From Candidatus Marispirochaeta associata (GTDB lineage: Bacteria > Spirochaetota > Spirochaetia > JC444 > Marispirochaetaceae): 64,000 nucleotides of DNA. A program made the position numbers and the translations under genes. The notes beneath the pieces are model-generated. The model saw only the letters and a program-made list of their open reading frames with translations. It had not been told where the DNA came from and ran no database searches. Positions 33,083-41,390 of the stretch are shown one piece after another. The stretch spans positions 1-64,000 of the forward strand of contig JWTM01000273.1 of assembly GCA_001749745.1 (NCBI GenBank), in the 5' to 3' direction. Each line of letters starts with the position of its first letter. Positions within the stretch are counted from its first letter, which is position 1.

Positions 33083-34756
33083 TTATACCCAGGCGGCCGC
33101 GGCGAAGAGACTCAAGCCGAAGAGAAAGAAGAGCAGGACGGTGTTTAAATTCGGGGTCAGTCCCTTGAGTACCCCGGCCAGCTGCTTGCCCTTCTGAGTC
33201 GCAACAACGAGGTAGAGCACAATCCCCAGGGAGAGCGGCCAGACTACCGGATAGAGCTTAGCCGGCGTGTAGAGCTTTATATCGATCTCGGAAGCGGCAG
33301 GCTCGAGCATCTGCTGCAGCCAGGCGGCGCTCCGGATTCCCTCGATGCCGAAGAAGAGGCAGAGGACCGCCAGTACCAGTACGGTTACGCTTGCCAGCGG
33401 TCGGCTCTTGGGGCCCCCAGGCTGAGTCCGGATCGGTATGGGGAGAAAGATACGGCTCAGTTTGATGAAACTCGCCACTGTGGCGAAGCTGGTGATCCAG
33501 AGGAGCCAATATGCGGGCGATCCCTTCATCCCGGCGCTAATCAAGGCCTTACTGGCATAACCGTTGAAGGGGGGCATCCCGGCGATAGAGAGTGCTCCGG
33601 CGAAGAAGGCCAGCGCATGCAGGGGCATATCCCGTCCCATGGGAGGCATCTTATAGAGGTTCCGCACTCCGCTGCGATGAACCGCCGCCCCCACGGTCAA
33701 GAAGAGGAGACTCTTGAAGAGGGCGTGATTGACGGCGTGCATGAACGCCGCAGAGAGAGCCAGCGATGACGCGGCGCCGAAGACCGCCAGGATGTAGCCC
33801 ATCTGGGAGATGGAGTGATAGGCTAAGAGGCGCTTGGCATCGCTCTGAACCAGGGCGCTGATAACCGCGCTCAAGGCCGTCAAGGCGCCGATCCAGAGCA
33901 AAAGGGGATTCAGATAGCCCCCGGAGAAGCTTAAGACGAGGCGGATCATAGAGAAGAAGGAGACCTTGATCAGCACTCCCGAGAGCAAGGCCGAAACCGG
34001 GTGCGGAGCGTAGGCGTGGGCCTCGGGCAGCCAGGTATGGAATGGGATAAAGGCGGTGCGGACGCCGATGCCGACGCAAAGAGCCGCCAAAGCCAGATGA
34101 ATTACCGGGGCGCCGCCGGGCTGCAGGGACTCCGCAATCATCCGGGAGGCGATGCTGATCGAGAGGGTTCCCAGATCCCGGTAGATCAGGAAGACCCCAA
34201 AGAGGAAAAAGAGGATTCCCGTGGAGCTCAGGATAAGGTACTTGAAGCTCGCCACCAGTCCGGCGGGACTCTTCTCGTAGGCGATCAGCACATAGGCGGC
34301 GATGGCGATAATCTCGAAGCCGACGAACATGGTAAAGAGGTCGCCGCTCAAGGCCACCCCATACATTCCGGCGGTTAAGAGGAGGTAAAAAAAGAAGAAA
34401 CTCGCACCGTAGCCGGCGGTGCCGTCGGATCGTCGCGAACTGAGCGCATTGACCGCCACGATTAGGGAGATAAGGGCGATCAGCGCACAAGAGATCCAGG
34501 CGAAGCCGTCCAAAACCAGGGCGATGCCGTAGGGCTCCGGCCAAGAGCCGAGGGCATAGCGGATAGAATCGCCGCCGGCAATTAATGGTGCTGCGGCGAC
34601 CGTATATAGTAGGCAGCCGAGCTGAACGAATACCGCCGCCCCGGTAAAGAGGCGTTCGGTCCGCTGAAAAAGCTTGCCAAAGAGGGTGAGCACCCCGCCT
34701 GCGAGGGGCAAAAGCAGCAGTACAGGAAGGAACTCGTTGAGGTAAGCGCTACTCAT
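33083..34756 (-). CDS. mrpD: Mrp/Mbh-type antiporter subunit D (NuoN/L-like)
   Basis: This 557-residue proton-pumping membrane subunit has about 14 helices. The conserved Glu in FVGFEIIAIAAYVLIA and Lys in GVLIKVSFFSMIRLV lie in the proton_antipo_M core. AYHSISQMGYILAVFG and AFMHAVNHALFKSLLFL are typical of the family. It exchanges Na+ (or K+) and H+ as part of a multisubunit complex. It is the last gene of the operon and overlaps mrpC by 8 nt. No MrpA-type large subunit is encoded in this window, so this is the only large antiporter subunit of the set. Confidence 0.93.
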   Translation of the reverse strand: MSSAYLNEFLPVLLLLPLAGGVLTLFGKLFQRTERLFTGAAVFVQLGCLLYTVAAAPLIAGGDSIRYALGSWPEPYGIALVLDGFAWISCALIALISLIVAVNALSSRRSDGTAGYGASFFFFYLLLTAGMYGVALSGDLFTMFVGFEIIAIAAYVLIAYEKSPAGLVASFKYLILSSTGILFFLFGVFLIYRDLGTLSISIASRMIAESLQPGGAPVIHLALAALCVGIGVRTAFIPFHTWLPEAHAYAPHPVSALLSGVLIKVSFFSMIRLVLSFSGGYLNPLLLWIGALTALSAVISALVQSDAKRLLAYHSISQMGYILAVFGAASSLALSAAFMHAVNHALFKSLLFLTVGAAVHRSGVRNLYKMPPMGRDMPLHALAFFAGALSIAGMPPFNGYASKALISAGMKGSPAYWLLWITSFATVASFIKLSRIFLPIPIRTQPGGPKSRPLASVTVLVLAVLCLFFGIEGIRSAAWLQQMLEPAASEIDIKLYTPAKLYPVVWPLSLGIVLYLVVATQKGKQLAGVLKGLTPNLNTVLLFFLFGLSLFAAAAWV

Positions 34757-35087
34757 TCAGCTTCCACGCCTCCCGTTCGATCTTCTCGATATCCAAGGTG
34801 CCGAAGCGGAGATAGAGCCGGTAGATAAGCGCCAAGGCTAAAGCGACGATGCAGACCCCGACCACGATGGCGGTCAGCATCAGGGCTTGGGGCAGCGGAT
34901 CGACCATGGGCTCCTCGGCGGCCAGAATCGGTGCGGTAGTTCCCGACAGGGAGCCGTAGTAGATAAAGAGGATGATAATCCCGCTGTTCGCGACGCTTAA
35001 GGCCATCACCTTCTTGACCATGTTGCGCTGGGTTAATAAGCCCCAGATGCCGACCAAAAAGATCGCCCCGATAAGATACCAGCTCAC
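34749..35087 (-). CDS. mrpC: Mrp antiporter subunit C (NuoK-like)
   Basis: This 112-residue membrane protein has three helices. It shows GLLTQRNMVKKVMALSVANS and PLPQALMLTAIVVGVCIVALALALIYRL, the NuoK/MnhC signature with its membrane-embedded acidic/basic network. It is slightly extended by a charged tail. It overlaps mrpB by 4 nt upstream and mrpD by 8 nt downstream, so translation is coupled. Confidence 0.94.
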   Translation of the reverse strand: MSWYLIGAIFLVGIWGLLTQRNMVKKVMALSVANSGIIILFIYYGSLSGTTAPILAAEEPMVDPLPQALMLTAIVVGVCIVALALALIYRLYLRFGTLDIEKIEREAWKLNE

Positions 35088-35503
35088 GACTCCTCCCGAA
35101 ACAGACGCAGGCAGATAAGGCTTACCCCGGCGGCCACCTTGATACCGATCAGAAAGTTCAGGAGCAACAGCATACTGGCCTGGGGCACCGCCGCCGCCTG
35201 CTGGGTTGCCAGGGGATCACCCAAAAAGCCTACCCCCGCAATGATCCCCGCGATCCCCGCCGCCAGGAGCAGGGCGAAGACGGCCGCCTCCGCCAGGGAG
35301 AGCCTGAATGATGAGAAAAGAAGCTCGGCGCTCTCCACCCCCCGGCTGACCGCCAAGAGGATCACCCCCGAAGCGATAACCACTCCGCCCTGGAACCCTC
35401 CGCCCGGCGAGAGGTGTCCGTAGGTCAGCAGATAAAATCCGAAGAGAAACATGAAGGGGCTGAGCTTGCGGGAGACGAGATCCAGGATATCGGTCTTCTT
35501 CAT
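35084..35503 (-). CDS. mrpB: Mrp antiporter subunit B (MnhB domain)
   Basis: This 139-residue protein with four membrane helices carries the MnhB hallmark TYGHLSPGGGFQGGVVIASG. In many bacteria this domain is fused to or follows MrpA; here it is a separate protein. It overlaps both neighbours by 4 nt (ATGA). It takes part in the cation path of the Mrp complex by analogy with solved structures. Confidence 0.93.
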   Translation of the reverse strand: MKKTDILDLVSRKLSPFMFLFGFYLLTYGHLSPGGGFQGGVVIASGVILLAVSRGVESAELLFSSFRLSLAEAAVFALLLAAGIAGIIAGVGFLGDPLATQQAAAVPQASMLLLLNFLIGIKVAAGVSLICLRLFREES

Positions 35504-35760
35504 GAATTACGCTCCGTGAAGAGGAGCACCCCGGAGACCGCCAGGATGAGCACGATGGTCTCGCCCAGGGTATCGAAGGCTCTGAAGCCGAGGTAGATCG
35601 CGGTGACCAGGTTTAGCGCCCCGGTATCCCGACTGCCGTTTTCGATAATATACTCCCGAATCGGGGTGGAGACGGGATGCGCCCCCCGCAGGGAGAGGAA
35701 AAGAAAGGCCGCCAGAGAGAGGAGCAGCAGGCCCTGGGCCACCCAGCGTAGCAGCTTCAT
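35500..35760 (-). CDS. MbhE-like subunit (MrpA C-terminal part)
   Basis: This 86-residue two-helix protein contains NLVTAIYLGFRAFDTLGETI, the MbhE signature normally found near the end of MrpA or as a separate gene in Mbh/Mbx hydrogenase-type clusters. The start is the ATG giving MKLLRWVAQG; a longer open frame overlaps the preceding gene without homology. It overlaps both neighbours by 4 nt. Confidence 0.88.
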   Translation of the reverse strand: MKLLRWVAQGLLLLSLAAFLFLSLRGAHPVSTPIREYIIENGSRDTGALNLVTAIYLGFRAFDTLGETIVLILAVSGVLLFTERNS

Positions 35761-35990
35761 GTGGTATCCTTGCGGCCGGTCTTGTAGACGATCCAGATCA
35801 ACACCACCGTACCGATACCGGTACCGACCGCCGCTTCGGTTAGAGCCACATCGGGGGCGTGCAGCAGGAAGAAGACCAGACAACTCAAGAGGCTGAATAC
35901 CCCCAGCATCAGAACCGCAGCGAGCATATCCTTCATCTTGAGGGCGATAAAGGCGACGATCAGCATCAGACTGAGTAGGATTTCAATCAT
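35757..35990 (-). CDS. MbhD-like DUF4040 subunit (MrpA segment)
   Basis: This 77-residue three-helix protein has the DUF4040/MbhD signature LLHAPDVALTEAAVGTGIGT, which in MrpA lies between the large antiporter part and the MbhE part. The start is the ATG giving MIEILLSLML, with a 4-nt overlap to mrpG. With the MbhE-like gene next to it, this shows that the MrpA C-terminal domains exist here as stand-alone subunits. Confidence 0.88.
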   Translation of the reverse strand: MIEILLSLMLIVAFIALKMKDMLAAVLMLGVFSLLSCLVFFLLHAPDVALTEAAVGTGIGTVVLIWIVYKTGRKDTT

Positions 35991-36319
35991 TTCTCGTCTC
36001 CGCTCTCGTCCTTGTCTCCCCGGGCGTAACTCTTCCGCCAGGGAACCACCCCTCGCTGCCAGGCGAAGCGGGCGATGATATGGGAGCTGATCGGATTGGT
36101 CACGAAGAAGAAGAGGGTGATGACGATCAGCCGGCCGGTCATGGTCCCCCAGCCGGCGTAGATCAGGCAACCGATCAGGATCGAGAGGACCGAGGTGGTG
36201 GCGCAGGTGGAGGAGGCCTGCAACCGGGTGTAGACATCAGGGAAGATCAGCACCCCGATGTTCCCCATCAGGTTGAAGATCACCCCGAGGGCGAAGAAGA
36301 TGTAGGCGACGATTATCAC
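35987..36319 (-). CDS. mrpG: Mrp antiporter subunit G
   Basis: This 110-residue protein has three membrane helices and the MnhG signature GVLIFPDVYTRLQASSTCAT followed by FFFVTNPISSHIIARFAW. Its C-terminal tail is charged. It overlaps the DUF4040 gene and mrpF by 4 nt on either side. It is an accessory subunit needed for complex assembly. Confidence 0.94.
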   Translation of the reverse strand: MIIVAYIFFALGVIFNLMGNIGVLIFPDVYTRLQASSTCATTSVLSILIGCLIYAGWGTMTGRLIVITLFFFVTNPISSHIIARFAWQRGVVPWRKSYARGDKDESGDEK

Positions 36320-36576
36320 AATCCCCCCTTGCGGCCCACGAAATAGCGGGCCATCGCCAGAAGACCGACGAAGCCGAAGATGTCGTAGACCAGGGCCACA
36401 TCGAGGTAGATGCTCCGTTCGGCGGCCACCGAGACCAGCACCAGGATAGCCAGGGTTTGAGCCGCCACCAGGTTGAGCCCGATCATGCGGTCGGCCAGGG
36501 TGGGTCCGATTACCACCCGCACCATGCTGAGGACGCTCATGGCAATCAGAAAGTAGACCAGGTAGAGAAGAATCAC
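36316..36576 (-). CDS. mrpF: Mrp antiporter subunit F
   Basis: This 86-residue three-helix protein shows VVIGPTLADRMIGLNLVAAQ and DVALVYDIFGFVGLLAMARY, the MnhF signature. Translation most likely starts at the GTG (36576) that overlaps the TGA of mrpE as GTGA; a much longer upstream frame lies inside mrpE and is rejected. It is coupled to mrpG by a further 4-nt overlap. Confidence 0.92.
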   Translation of the reverse strand: MILLYLVYFLIAMSVLSMVRVVIGPTLADRMIGLNLVAAQTLAILVLVSVAAERSIYLDVALVYDIFGFVGLLAMARYFVGRKGGL

Positions 36577-37085
36577 AACCAAACCCTCCCGAGGAGCTTC
36601 TCGTAGCTCCCCTTTACCAGCTCCCCGGCATGCCGGGAGTGGGTGGTCTGCACGTCGAGCCAGTGAACGATCAGGTGATCGTCGTCCAGGTCGAGGGTGA
36701 TGGTACCGGGGGTCAGGGTAATGGCGCTGGTCAAGGCCACCCGGGCGATATCGGTCTTCAGGCGGGTTCGGAAATGGACGATCCCGGGATTGATTTTGCC
36801 CCGCATGATCTGCCACAGGAGTTGAAAACTGGCCACGTACATGTTGAAGACCATTACAATCAGAAAAACCAGGAACATATCCGGCCGGGGGAGATGGGCG
36901 CGCCGACCCGCTTCGGTCTCGTCGACGAAGATCCGGTAGGTGACCAAGGCGACGACAAAGCTCGCTATTCCTCCGGCGAGAAGCGAACCGGGATCGATCG
37001 ACCAGGTGAAGAGCAGCCAGCCGACGAAGAGGGAGAGAAAGGTAATGAAAAAGCGGACCAGGGCCCACCAGGAACGGGTAGTCAC
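36573..37085 (-). CDS. mrpE: Mrp antiporter subunit E
   Basis: This 170-residue protein has N-terminal membrane helices and a cytoplasmic domain with LTSAITLTPGTITLDLDDDH, the MnhE hallmark. It is the first Mrp gene and directly follows (4-nt overlap) the PtsN-like gene, so the regulatory and transport genes form one coupled unit. Confidence 0.93.
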   Translation of the reverse strand: MTTRSWWALVRFFITFLSLFVGWLLFTWSIDPGSLLAGGIASFVVALVTYRIFVDETEAGRRAHLPRPDMFLVFLIVMVFNMYVASFQLLWQIMRGKINPGIVHFRTRLKTDIARVALTSAITLTPGTITLDLDDDHLIVHWLDVQTTHSRHAGELVKGSYEKLLGRVWL

Positions 37086-37549
37086 GCCCCCTCCTTATCG
37101 CGCAGGGCCTGCATCACCTCCTCAGGACTCGATGCCTCCCTCAATCGGCGGCAGAAGCTCTTATCGTGCAGGTAGCGGGCGATCTTGCTCAAGACCCGCA
37201 GATGCCGGGAGTGGTCCCCCTCGGGGCCTACCAGGAGGAAGAAGAGCTGCACCGGCTGGTTATCCACCGCATCGAACTTGGCCCCCTCGTCCTTACGGCC
37301 GAAGGCGAGTCGCGTCTCGGTAACCTGGTCGGTCAGACAGTGGGGAATGGCTATGCCCGATCCGATCCCGGTGGAGGTGAGCTCCTCCCGCTCCAAGATC
37401 GCCGCGCTGAGGCCTTCGACATCCTCGATGCCGCCTCCCCGGGCGAGCACATCGGTCAACTCCCGAATGAGCTCATCTTTACGACGCTCGTTGAGTTTTA
37501 ATTCAATACAGGCGGGATTCAAGAGTTCACTTAGAATGGTGGGCATCAA
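37082..37549 (-). CDS. PTS EIIA (PtsN-like) protein
   Basis: This 155-residue protein has the fructose/Ntr-type EIIA fold with the phospho-acceptor H70 in GSGIAIPHCLTD, then FFLLVGPEGDHSRHLRVLSK and a C-terminal helix. No sugar-permease domain is encoded nearby, so a regulatory EIIA-Ntr-like role is likely. In E. coli EIIA-Ntr modulates K+ transport. Here the gene is translationally coupled to mrpE and to a PII-like gene, suggesting control of cation/proton exchange. Confidence 0.9.
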   Translation of the reverse strand: MMPTILSELLNPACIELKLNERRKDELIRELTDVLARGGGIEDVEGLSAAILEREELTSTGIGSGIAIPHCLTDQVTETRLAFGRKDEGAKFDAVDNQPVQLFFLLVGPEGDHSRHLRVLSKIARYLHDKSFCRRLREASSPEEVMQALRDKEGA

Positions 37550-37884
37550 TCCTCCTCCACCAGACCGGCGGCCCAGTCTACCGGTAGGGTAAAGAGCACT
37601 CCCGTACCGGGATTCTCCAGGTCGCCGCAGATCTCGTTCAAGAGCCGGTGCAGCTTCGGAATCAGGGATTCGTTCTGCACCACCGAGAGAATAGTCTTGT
37701 TGTAGGGTTTGTTCCCCTTCATGAACTCCTTGAATCCGGCGAAGAGGGGTACCTCGTAGGTAAGGAAGCGGCCCATCCCCTCGGAATCGAGGATGGTACC
37801 GCCGGCAATACCGACCTCGGCATAGGCCTCGAGCACCTGTTCCAGGAGTTCTTCACGGTTCAGAACGAATACCAAGAGCTTCAT
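37546..37884 (-). CDS. PII-like small regulatory protein
   Basis: This 112-residue protein has an alternating alpha/beta ferredoxin-like pattern: MKLLVFVLNREELLEQVLEA, EVGIAGGTILDSEGMGRFL and a C-terminal GTGVLFTLPV strand. It resembles GlnB/PII-family proteins with a shortened T-loop region. It is the first gene of the Mrp operon and overlaps the PtsN-like gene by 4 nt. Ligand binding (nucleotide or bicarbonate, as in other PII-like proteins) is not visible from the sequence. Confidence 0.75.
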   Translation of the reverse strand: MKLLVFVLNREELLEQVLEAYAEVGIAGGTILDSEGMGRFLTYEVPLFAGFKEFMKGNKPYNKTILSVVQNESLIPKLHRLLNEICGDLENPGTGVLFTLPVDWAAGLVEED

Positions 37885-37973
37885 GCGGAGCGCATCCTCC
37901 GGAAAAAATTCGTGTAGATAAGGTAGCCCGAGCTATTCCCCCTGTCAATGAGCGGCGTGATATAATCTGCCCC

Positions 37974-39035
37974 ATGAGCATATTCGCCGTCGGAAGCTAT
38001 ACCGAAGACGCCCCCCACGTACCCGACGCCCGGGGAGAGGGGATCTACCTTATCCGTCCGGAGAAGGACCGGCTCTCCCTACTCTCTACCACCCGGGGTG
38101 TTCAGAATCCCGCCTATTTGAGTTGGGACCCGAGGGAGAAGCTCCTTTATTGCATCAGTGAGAACCAGAATGATCACGGAGCGCTAGGGGCATTCAAGTT
38201 GTCCGCCCATAAGCGCTTGGACTCGATCTCCAACACCTCCGGTGCGGGGCGGGCAAACTGCCACATTCTGAATATGCCTGAGCGACGGCTTGTGGCGGTC
38301 GCCTCCTACACCGACGGCTGTTTGAGCATCTACCCAAGCGACCGAGGCCGTATCGGCGGCGCTCTGGCGGAGATTCGCTACGCCGGTAGCGGCCCCAATC
38401 AGGCCCGGCAAAAGGCGCCCCATGCCCACCAGGCGGTGCCGACCCCGGACGGCAAGGGCCTTCTGGTAGCCGATCTGGGAAGCGATACGGTCTGGTACCA
38501 CGGACTGGAGGAGCTTACGGCTCCGCCGGCGGCGGCCCTCGCCGTTCCCGCGGGCTACGGCCCCCGGCATATGGCCTTCGATCCCGACGGCCGCCACGCC
38601 TACCTCCTCTGCGAGCTCAGACCTGAGCTCCTGCTGCTCCGCTTCGCCCCGGATTGGCGGAGCGCCGTAATCCTGGATGAGCTCGATACGGTACCGCCCG
38701 AGGAGCAGGGGAAGGCCGCTCCGGCGGCGGTAAAGATCCATCCCTCCGGAAAGAGCGTGGCCGTCTCCAACCGCTTTGTGAATACAATCACGGTCTTCAT
38801 CATTGAGCGTTCCCACGGAGTATCGCCCCAACTCCGCAAGGCCGCGAGCCTCCCCTCCGGCGGGAAGACCCCGCGGGACATCGAGTTCTCGAGCGACGGC
38901 GGCCTGCTCCTGATAGCCAACCAGGATTCGAACATGCTTTCAAGCCGCCGTTTCTCCCCGGAATCAGGTCTGCCCTTAGAGGAAGGCCCCGAGCTTGAGC
39001 TGGGAACGCCGGCCTGCATCGTGGAGCTCGAGTAG
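37974..39035 (+). CDS. Lactonase family protein (6-phosphogluconolactonase-like)
   Basis: This 353-residue seven-bladed beta-propeller is of the YbhE/Pgl type. It shows FAVGSYTE at the start, NPAYLSWDPREKLLYCISE, RANCHILNMPERRLVAVASY, KAPHAHQAVPTPDGKGLLVA and GYGPRHMAFDPDGRHAYLL, the last two holding candidate active-site His and Arg. It would hydrolyse a sugar lactone in the cytoplasm. It diverges from the PII/Mrp operon and is followed 1 nt after its stop by a short exported-protein gene. Confidence 0.9.
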   Translation: MSIFAVGSYTEDAPHVPDARGEGIYLIRPEKDRLSLLSTTRGVQNPAYLSWDPREKLLYCISENQNDHGALGAFKLSAHKRLDSISNTSGAGRANCHILNMPERRLVAVASYTDGCLSIYPSDRGRIGGALAEIRYAGSGPNQARQKAPHAHQAVPTPDGKGLLVADLGSDTVWYHGLEELTAPPAAALAVPAGYGPRHMAFDPDGRHAYLLCELRPELLLLRFAPDWRSAVILDELDTVPPEEQGKAAPAAVKIHPSGKSVAVSNRFVNTITVFIIERSHGVSPQLRKAASLPSGGKTPRDIEFSSDGGLLLIANQDSNMLSSRRFSPESGLPLEEGPELELGTPACIVELE

Positions 39036-39036
39036 C

Positions 39037-39621
39037 ATGCAAATCTCCGGCGGCGGTCGGCACACCCTGTCGACGGGAATCGCCCTGTTGCTGCTGCTAT
39101 GCGTCGGCGTCTACGCACAAGATGTACGTATAGATCCTAATAAAACATACGTACAAGAGGCCCGGGAGCGCCTCGCCCCCCAAAGAATCCCTGCGGATGC
39201 CGACGTTACCCTCTCCTTCTCCGAGGGAGTCACCTACGTAACCTTTTCCTCGCCCGTCCGCTTCGTGCCCTGGATGAGCGAGGCCTACTACGACATCACC
39301 GTCGGGCTCGAAACCGATACTATCTACTCCCAGAGCCTCGCCAGTCCTGAAGGGTACCAGTCCGGCTGTGTGGAGCTTCCTTTTTACACCCCCTCCAATA
39401 AGGATTGGGTTAAGATCCGCTTCGTCGCCGGGGTCGTCGCCGAGGCGCTGGATTTTGATTTCCTGAAGGAACCCCCCGACGGCCGCCTGACGATCTACGA
39501 GCGGGAAGGATTCTACCAGGTCGAACTCGTATCCCAATATCAGGAGTCCCGGTACAAGGTAGAGAAAGGGAGCGGCCGGATATACGATGAGGGACATGTG
39601 CATTTGGTGCCGGATCCGTAA
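39037..39621 (+). CDS. Exported protein of unknown function
   Basis: This 194-residue protein has a signal peptide with the core IALLLLLCVGVYAQ and a predicted cut after YAQ or YA. The mature protein is beta-rich (TYVTFSSPVRFVPWMSEAYY, TIYEREGFYQVELVSQYQES) with no cysteine cluster or recognised motif. The ATG directly after the lactonase stop is chosen; a longer frame would start at TTG inside that gene. It may be co-transcribed with the lactonase gene. Confidence 0.72.
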   Translation: MQISGGGRHTLSTGIALLLLLCVGVYAQDVRIDPNKTYVQEARERLAPQRIPADADVTLSFSEGVTYVTFSSPVRFVPWMSEAYYDITVGLETDTIYSQSLASPEGYQSGCVELPFYTPSNKDWVKIRFVAGVVAEALDFDFLKEPPDGRLTIYEREGFYQVELVSQYQESRYKVEKGSGRIYDEGHVHLVPDP

Positions 39622-39646
39622 ACAGAACAATCCCAATAAGGTGCAG

Positions 39647-39675
39647 TTGCAATTTTGATAGATAGAAAGTATAGT
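39647..39675 (+). promoter_or_regulatory. Promoter of the AAA ATPase gene
   Basis: TTGCAA, a 17-bp spacer and TATAGT lie 39 bp upstream of the start codon in an A/T-rich gap. Confidence 0.6.
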
Positions 39676-39713
39676 AAAGATAAGGTATGTAATTTTAAAG
39701 GCGCAGTTTAAAT

Positions 39714-40868
39714 ATGCAAGGGTATGTAGACAGACTTCAAACACAGCTCATACGCCGACATCTATCCGCCTTCCCGGCAGTTGCGATACTCGGCGCCCGG
39801 CAGGTAGGAAAATCTACCCTCGCCAGGAAGATCATTGCCTCATTCAATAATTCAGTATATCTCGACCTGGAGGATCCCCGGGATTACGCCAAACTACAGG
39901 AACCGCTCGCATTTCTGGAGGCGAATAAAGACCGACTTATTTGCATCGACGAAGTGCAACGATATCCGGATATATTCGCCATATTCAGGAGCTATCTCGA
40001 CAGGAACAATCGTCCGGGACAACTTTTGCTTTTAGGATCCGCTTCCAGAGACCTGATTCGACAAAGTTCCGAATCCCTAGCGGGACGTATCTCGTTTATC
40101 GAAATATCACCATTCGTCGCTTCGGAAATCGATGATTCTAAGCGTTTATTGGTTCAGGGTGGCTATCCGGAGAGCTATCGCCTGGATACCGAATTGAGCT
40201 TCGATTGGCGTATCAATTACATCAAAACCTTCCTCGAAAGGGACATTCCGCAACTGGGTATCCGAATCCCATGGGAGACCCTTCGCCGGTTCTGGACCAT
40301 GCTCGCTCATTCCAGCGGTTCGATCATCAACTACAGCACTCTGGCGTCATCGATGGGGATCAGCGTGCCTACGGTAAAACATTATATCGATATCCTTGAG
40401 GGCACCTTTATTGTAAGACGATTGCAGCCGTTTTATACCAATCTCAAAAAGCGGTTAATAAAGTCACCAAAGATCTATATCCGCGATACCGGGATTACCC
40501 ACTGCCTGCTCGGCGTGGAGAGTTACAATGATCTACTCGGACACCCCTGCCACGGCGGAAGTTATGAGGCCTTTATTATCGCCGACCTGCTCGAACGCCT
40601 ACCCCGTTACCAGCCGAGTTTTTATCGCTCTTCCGGGGGGGCTGAGGTAGATCTGGTGCTCGAGAAGGGCAACCAGAGATACGCTATAGAGATCAAAACA
40701 TCTCCGGCGCCGAAGGTCACGCAAGGGTTTTACGAGGCCTTGAAAGTGATCAGACCCGACCAGGCCTTTATCGTGGCGCCTGTGGATGAACCCTTTCCCC
40801 TGAAGCACGATGTCTGGGTTCACAATATATCGACGATTTATCAGGCCTTGCCGGTCAGCGAAAAATAG
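39714..40868 (+). CDS. AAA ATPase with DUF4143 domain
   Basis: This 384-residue protein has Walker A GARQVGKST near residue 30 and Walker B RLICIDEVQRYPD. LLLGSASRDLIRQSSESLAG (sensor region) and an Arg-rich winged helix (NYSTLASSMGISVPTVKHYI) follow. The C-terminal DUF4143 nuclease-like domain has the D/E-x-K pattern GGAEVDLVLEKGNQRYAIEIK. This family is widespread in mobile gene pools and its role is still unclear. A decayed relative lies at 41391-41660. The codon mix is more A/T-rich than the neighbouring lactonase gene, consistent with acquisition. Confidence 0.92.
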   Translation: MQGYVDRLQTQLIRRHLSAFPAVAILGARQVGKSTLARKIIASFNNSVYLDLEDPRDYAKLQEPLAFLEANKDRLICIDEVQRYPDIFAIFRSYLDRNNRPGQLLLLGSASRDLIRQSSESLAGRISFIEISPFVASEIDDSKRLLVQGGYPESYRLDTELSFDWRINYIKTFLERDIPQLGIRIPWETLRRFWTMLAHSSGSIINYSTLASSMGISVPTVKHYIDILEGTFIVRRLQPFYTNLKKRLIKSPKIYIRDTGITHCLLGVESYNDLLGHPCHGGSYEAFIIADLLERLPRYQPSFYRSSGGAEVDLVLEKGNQRYAIEIKTSPAPKVTQGFYEALKVIRPDQAFIVAPVDEPFPLKHDVWVHNISTIYQALPVSEK

Positions 40869-40988
40869 TCCCTGGTTTCAGCACCCCCGCCGGGTCCAGG
40901 CGGTATTTCGACAAGGGGCATGCGGAGCTGGTGCCATGATTGGCTTTTTCGCGCCCCATTTGGTAAAATAGAACCTCAGGAGAAGGCC

Positions 40989-41390
40989 ATGGCCGACGAA
41001 TCGACGCGCGGAACTAGGTCCCCTAAACGCCCCGACCGCTACGCCTATCGGGATTACCGGAACTGGCCCGATGAGGAGCGCTGGGAGTTGATCGACGGCA
41101 AGGCCTGGGATATGAGCTCTTCTCCACCGCAACTACACCAGACCGTCCTCGGACAGCTCTGTTCACAGCTGGATGCCTTTCTCACCGGAAAACCATGCAG
41201 AGTCTACGTAGCACCGGTAGACGTCTTCCTTATTGATGCAGACGAAGAGATCAACGACGCCAAGTACGTAGTTCAGCCCGACGCCTTCGTGGTCTGCGAC
41301 AAGAGGAGACTGATAGACGAAGGGGTTAAAGGCGCCCCGGACTTTATCATCGAGATCATGAGTCGCGGCACCGAACTGCCGGGCAGGTAG
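40989..41390 (+). pseudogene. Truncated Uma2-family (DUF820) nuclease gene
   Basis: The 133-residue open frame starts at ATG 40989 behind AGGAGAAGG. Its sequence is the N-terminal two thirds of a Uma2 endonuclease-like protein: RYAYRDYRNWPDEERWELID, YVVQPDAFVVCDKRRL and GAPDFIIEIMSRGTE. The final strands and helix of the family are missing. A TAG follows and the frame then continues as an unrelated DUF4143 ATPase fragment, showing a deletion or recombination junction near 41385-41395. Confidence 0.8.

Noticed and set aside
33651..34544. A 297-codon minus-strand frame
   Set aside because: It overlaps mrpD in another frame and reads as Arg/Leu/Pro-rich nonsense; mrpD is clearly the real gene.
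36577..37068. Upstream extension of the mrpF frame
   Set aside because: It lies inside mrpE; the family length and the GTGA overlap favour a start at 36576.
33083..37085. Interpretation as respiratory complex I or a full hydrogenase
   Set aside because: No NuoB/C/D/H, hydrogenase or Fe-S subunits are present, and the MrpE/F/G/B signatures are explicit.
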